The position numbers and the translations under genes are program-made. Shown here in pieces: positions 7,673-9,993 of a stretch of DNA of 9,993 nt. Under the pieces are notes generated by a model. It searched no databases, was not told the DNA's origin, and worked only from the letters and a program-made list of their open reading frames with translations. Origin of the DNA: Clostridia bacterium (GTDB lineage Bacteria; Bacillota; Clostridia; Oscillospirales; Acutalibacteraceae); assembly GCA_017519685.1 (NCBI GenBank), contig JAFWRV010000357.1, positions 1-9,993 on the forward strand. Reading direction: 5' to 3'. Numbering within the stretch: position 1 is the first letter of the stretch; each line of letters begins with the position of its first letter.

Positions 7673-8362
7673 TTATTCCTCCGTGATTGTCTTGTCCCAC
7701 GCCGCCTGGAATCTTGCCAGACCGTAATCGGTGAACGGATGATAGAAGCTGTCCTTGAACACCTGAAGTCCCGCGGTGACTATATCGGCGCCCGCTACCG
7801 CGCAGTCAACTATCTGCTTGCCGTTTCTGACCGCGGCGCAGATAATCTCGGTATTTCCGAGGTAGCCGTAATTCGCGTAAATCTCAACTATATCGGCGAT
7901 ATACTGCTTGCAGTCCTCACCGCTGTTCTCCTTCCAGCCGATGAAAGGAGAAACAAAGAGTGAATTGTTCTTCGCGGCAATAAGCGCCTGCGAGGGTGAG
8001 AAAACAAGCGTGAGATTGGTGCGGATGCCCTTCATCTCAAGTCTTCTCGCCGCGGCGATACCCGCTTCGGTGCAGGGAATCTTGATTACGAAGTTTTTGC
8101 ACATTGCCGAGATTTTCTCAGCCATTGCGACCATTTCGTCCGCGTCGTCAAGATGGGGATTGATTTCAACTGAAATCGGGAAAACATCCCAGCCCTCAAT
8201 GCCTTTTTCCTTTACGAAATCCGCAAGCTCGCCGATAACGGTGTAGAACGGCTTGCCGCTGTTCATTATATGATTCGGATTTGTCGTGATTCCGTCAATT
8301 CCGAAAGTGTCGTACGCTTCTCTGATTTCATCGATTTTCGCGCTGTCAAGAAAGTATTTCAT
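7673..8362 (-). CDS. sftT: 6-deoxy-6-sulfofructose transaldolase (FSA/TalC-type)
   Basis: 229 residues, the usual length of the short transaldolase/fructose-6-phosphate aldolase family. Key features: FLDSA with Asp6 (4-8), GITTNPN (24-30), the Schiff-base lysine K94 in FVIKIPCTEAG (91-101), and TNLTLVFSPSQALIAAK (115-131). In sulfo-TAL the enzyme takes the upper three carbons of 6-deoxy-6-sulfofructose through the lysine and hands them to glyceraldehyde 3-phosphate, forming fructose 6-phosphate and freeing 3-sulfolactaldehyde. By sequence alone it might be an ordinary transaldolase or aldolase; the neighbouring sulfoquinovosidase, isomerase, reductase and exporter decide the call. The start overlaps the glucosidase stop by four bases (ATGA) and has its own GGAGG inside that gene. 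Its last codons in turn carry the reductase's ribosome binding site. Confidence 0.85.
   Translation of the reverse strand: MKYFLDSAKIDEIREAYDTFGIDGITTNPNHIMNSGKPFYTVIGELADFVKEKGIEGWDVFPISVEINPHLDDADEMVAMAEKISAMCKNFVIKIPCTEAGIAAARRLEMKGIRTNLTLVFSPSQALIAAKNNSLFVSPFIGWKENSGEDCKQYIADIVEIYANYGYLGNTEIICAAVRNGKQIVDCAVAGADIVTAGLQVFKDSFYHPFTDYGLARFQAAWDKTITEE
7678..7682 (-). promoter_or_regulatory. Ribosome binding site of the reductase inside the transaldolase gene
   Basis: GGAGG on the minus strand, seven bases before the ATG at 7670. It sits in the last sense codons of the transaldolase (its stop is 7675-7673), and it decides the reductase start. Confidence 0.85.
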
Positions 8363-9993
8363 TGTTTTGCCTCCAAAGCTGTTTTTATTGTTTCAAGCAC
8401 CTTTTCAGATGCGTTTTTTCTGTAAAATACGGGGATTCTGCCTACCGGCGCGTCAACCGTGTAAGTTCCGCCGGTGTATTCCTTTCCGGTGAAAAATTCC
8501 ACCCACTCGTCTGAGGGAAGATAAACCTCTCTCTTTGTCACGCCCGGTCTTATTACCGGAGCGACCAGAATATCGCGTCCGAGCAGATATTCATACATTT
8601 CGCTGAAAGCCTTTTCTTCGTTATAGTAGAAGAAAAGCGGTCTTACGACTCCGACTCCGGTTTCGGCGTTATACTCAACCGCGTCCTTGATATAGGGCTT
8701 GAGCGCGGTGTGAATTCTGCTCATTACGCTCTGATGTTTAATCACTTCCTCGCTCGCGTCAAACTGCGCGTTGAGGTCGGGATTGTTTCCCTCGTGACTT
8801 CTCATAACGGGCGAGAAGGTATTCATCTCGCACCAGCGCATATAGGTTTCCTCGCTTCTGCACATCTTGCCGAAGGTGGTGTAACCGCCGATATCGGAAT
8901 GGCTGAGACCGAAACCGCTGCACGTCAGCGAAAGCATCGCCGGGATAACCGACGGCAGACCGTTGTCAAGCGAGAAGTCAACATGGTTGTCGCCGTTCCA
9001 CATCATTGTCGAATACGCGGGTGTTTCGGAGAATCCCGCTCTCGTGAAGAACATTATCTCGCCGAGCTTTCCGCTCTCCTCGATTGCCTCGCGGTTGAGC
9101 TTTGCCCATCTTGACGGCCAGGTGTTGTGCGCCAGCTCGGCGCTCTCGCCGCTGTGAAGCACACAGTCGGTCGGCAGGTATTCGCCGAAGTCCGCCATCC
9201 ATCCGGAAAGCCCGAATTCAATCATATTCTTTTTGATGATGTCTTTAAGCCACTCCCACGCGTCGGGATTTGTCAGGTCAACCATCGCCGCGGGGAAGGT
9301 CGTGATTGTCACATAATAATCCTCGCCCTGCGCGTTTTTGACGCAGTAGCCCTTTTCGGACGCCTCTTTATAAAGCGGTTTTTCAATCGCGAGGAAAGGA
9401 TTGCAGTAACCGAGAACTCGGATGTCCTTTTCCCTGAGTTCAGCTATTGCTCTGTCAAGGCCGGGATAAAGCTCCCTGTCCCATTCCCAGTTCCAGTAAA
9501 GGTGTTTTCCGAAGGCGGTTATACGCCTTCCCTCCCAGTCCTGAATCCAGGCGGCGTTTACCTTCATGCCGTGGGCGAGGCAGTTGTCAATCTTTGACTT
9601 CATTATTTCGGTGCCGCCCTGTATGCCGAGGATTGCCCCGTCATAAACCCAGTCGGGAAGAGCCGGCTGTCTGCCGAGCAGCGCCGAAAGGTCTCCGAGC
9701 AGCTCCTCAAAGGTATCGCCGAATCCGATAAAGAATCCGTCAACGCTGTCAAATTTGAGAACGTGTTTTGCGGGATCGGAAAAATCAAACTCGCTTCTTG
9801 CCGTGGTCAGAGAATGGAAATAATACTTGCGGCTGCTGATGAAGGTCGGCTGGGCGTAATAGGTTTCATACTCCGAGAATTTATGCTTATGAGTGGTGTT
9901 TTTGAATCCGAGGGATACCATCGGGATTTTTTTCGAGAGCATCTTCGCGTTCTGATGCTCCGCCACCCAGACATTGACTTTTTTTCCTCTTAA
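8359..9993 (-). CDS. yihQ: GH31 alpha-sulfoquinovosidase (YihQ-type), 5' end cut off
   Basis: The last 544 residues are visible. The reading frame stays open to the window edge and begins LRGKKVNVW, which matches an internal segment of E. coli YihQ, so about 137 residues are missing. YihQ-type enzymes hydrolyse sulfoquinovosyl glycerol to sulfoquinovose and glycerol, retaining the anomeric configuration. Counting from the edge, the nucleophile is Asp268 (WMADFGEYLPTD) and the acid/base is Asp335 (MMWNGDNHVD), spaced 67 residues apart as D405 and D472 are in YihQ. Substrate residues align without gaps: Gln125 (Q262), Gln151 (Q288), Trp167 (W304) and Tyr371 (Y508) are kept, but Arg301 is replaced by His164. 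Long stretches such as MADFGEYLPTD and SDIGGYTT match YihQ strongly. It is the most upstream gene of the operon visible here; no signal peptide can be judged. Confidence 0.9.
   Translation of the reverse strand, partial: LRGKKVNVWVAEHQNAKMLSKKIPMVSLGFKNTTHKHKFSEYETYYAQPTFISSRKYYFHSLTTARSEFDFSDPAKHVLKFDSVDGFFIGFGDTFEELLGDLSALLGRQPALPDWVYDGAILGIQGGTEIMKSKIDNCLAHGMKVNAAWIQDWEGRRITAFGKHLYWNWEWDRELYPGLDRAIAELREKDIRVLGYCNPFLAIEKPLYKEASEKGYCVKNAQGEDYYVTITTFPAAMVDLTNPDAWEWLKDIIKKNMIEFGLSGWMADFGEYLPTDCVLHSGESAELAHNTWPSRWAKLNREAIEESGKLGEIMFFTRAGFSETPAYSTMMWNGDNHVDFSLDNGLPSVIPAMLSLTCSGFGLSHSDIGGYTTFGKMCRSEETYMRWCEMNTFSPVMRSHEGNNPDLNAQFDASEEVIKHQSVMSRIHTALKPYIKDAVEYNAETGVGVVRPLFFYYNEEKAFSEMYEYLLGRDILVAPVIRPGVTKREVYLPSDEWVEFFTGKEYTGGTYTVDAPVGRIPVFYRKNASEKVLETIKTALEAKQ
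8370..8374 (-). promoter_or_regulatory. Ribosome binding site of the transaldolase inside the sulfoquinovosidase gene
   Basis: GGAGG on the minus strand, seven bases before the ATG at 8362-8360, within the final codons of the GH31 gene. With the ATGA overlap it supports this start and coupled translation. Confidence 0.8.

Noticed and set aside
7671..7700. Upstream ATG giving a 295-residue reductase beginning MGQDNHGG.
   Set aside because: It would overlap the transaldolase gene, and the next ATG, directly before the Rossmann strand, has a well-placed GGAGG.
9964..9966. GTG at the right edge as the start of the GH31 gene (a 535-residue protein).
   Set aside because: The frame continues without a stop to the window edge, and the extra residues LRGKKVNVW match an internal part of YihQ, so the true start lies outside the window.

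Overview
The window looks like a chromosomal piece of an anaerobic, Gram-positive-type Clostridia/Firmicutes genome, probably from a gut-type habitat. This is inferred from strong AGGAGG ribosome binding sites, roughly even GC content, a lipoprotein signal peptide, an MreB, and a catabolic gene set I know from gut and soil Firmicutes. All nine genes lie on the minus strand, so transcription runs from high to low coordinates. No tRNA, rRNA, CRISPR array, insertion sequence or long repeat was seen.

Right part (9993 down to 3284): six tightly packed genes that together match the transaldolase branch of sulfoglycolysis (sulfo-TAL). In transcription order they are a GH31 alpha-sulfoquinovosidase (5' end cut off by the window), a short transaldolase of the FSA/TalC type, a YihU-like 3-hydroxyacid dehydrogenase (probable sulfolactaldehyde reductase), an L-fucose-isomerase-like protein (probable sulfoquinovose/sulfofructose isomerase), a TauE/SafE exporter, and a GPH-family (MelB/YihO-type) sugar:cation symporter. 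The joints are a 4-base ATGA overlap, a 2-base gap, 14 bases, a 1-base TGATG overlap and 15 bases, so this is one operon. Inferred flow: the symporter imports sulfoquinovose or its glycerol glycoside; the glucosidase frees sulfoquinovose; the isomerase makes 6-deoxy-6-sulfofructose; the transaldolase moves a three-carbon unit to glyceraldehyde 3-phosphate, giving fructose 6-phosphate and sulfolactaldehyde; the reductase turns the latter into 2,3-dihydroxypropane-1-sulfonate (DHPS); and TauE/SafE exports the C3 sulfonate.

Middle (3283 to 3159): the only sizeable gap, an AT-rich 125 bases holding a good promoter that faces the next gene. Left part (3158 to 1): an FGGY sugar kinase of unknown substrate, a small lipoprotein of unknown function, and a 3'-truncated mreB, with gaps of only 26-27 and 25 bases.

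Most notable points: (i) the kinase has no step in the textbook sulfo-TAL route; (ii) the sulfoquinovosidase carries a histidine where the family's sulfonate-binding arginine should be (QQHWY instead of QQRWY); (iii) the reductase has Lys-Ser where YihU has its sulfonate-binding Arg, plus His for a conserved Asn. No transcriptional regulator is visible in the window.
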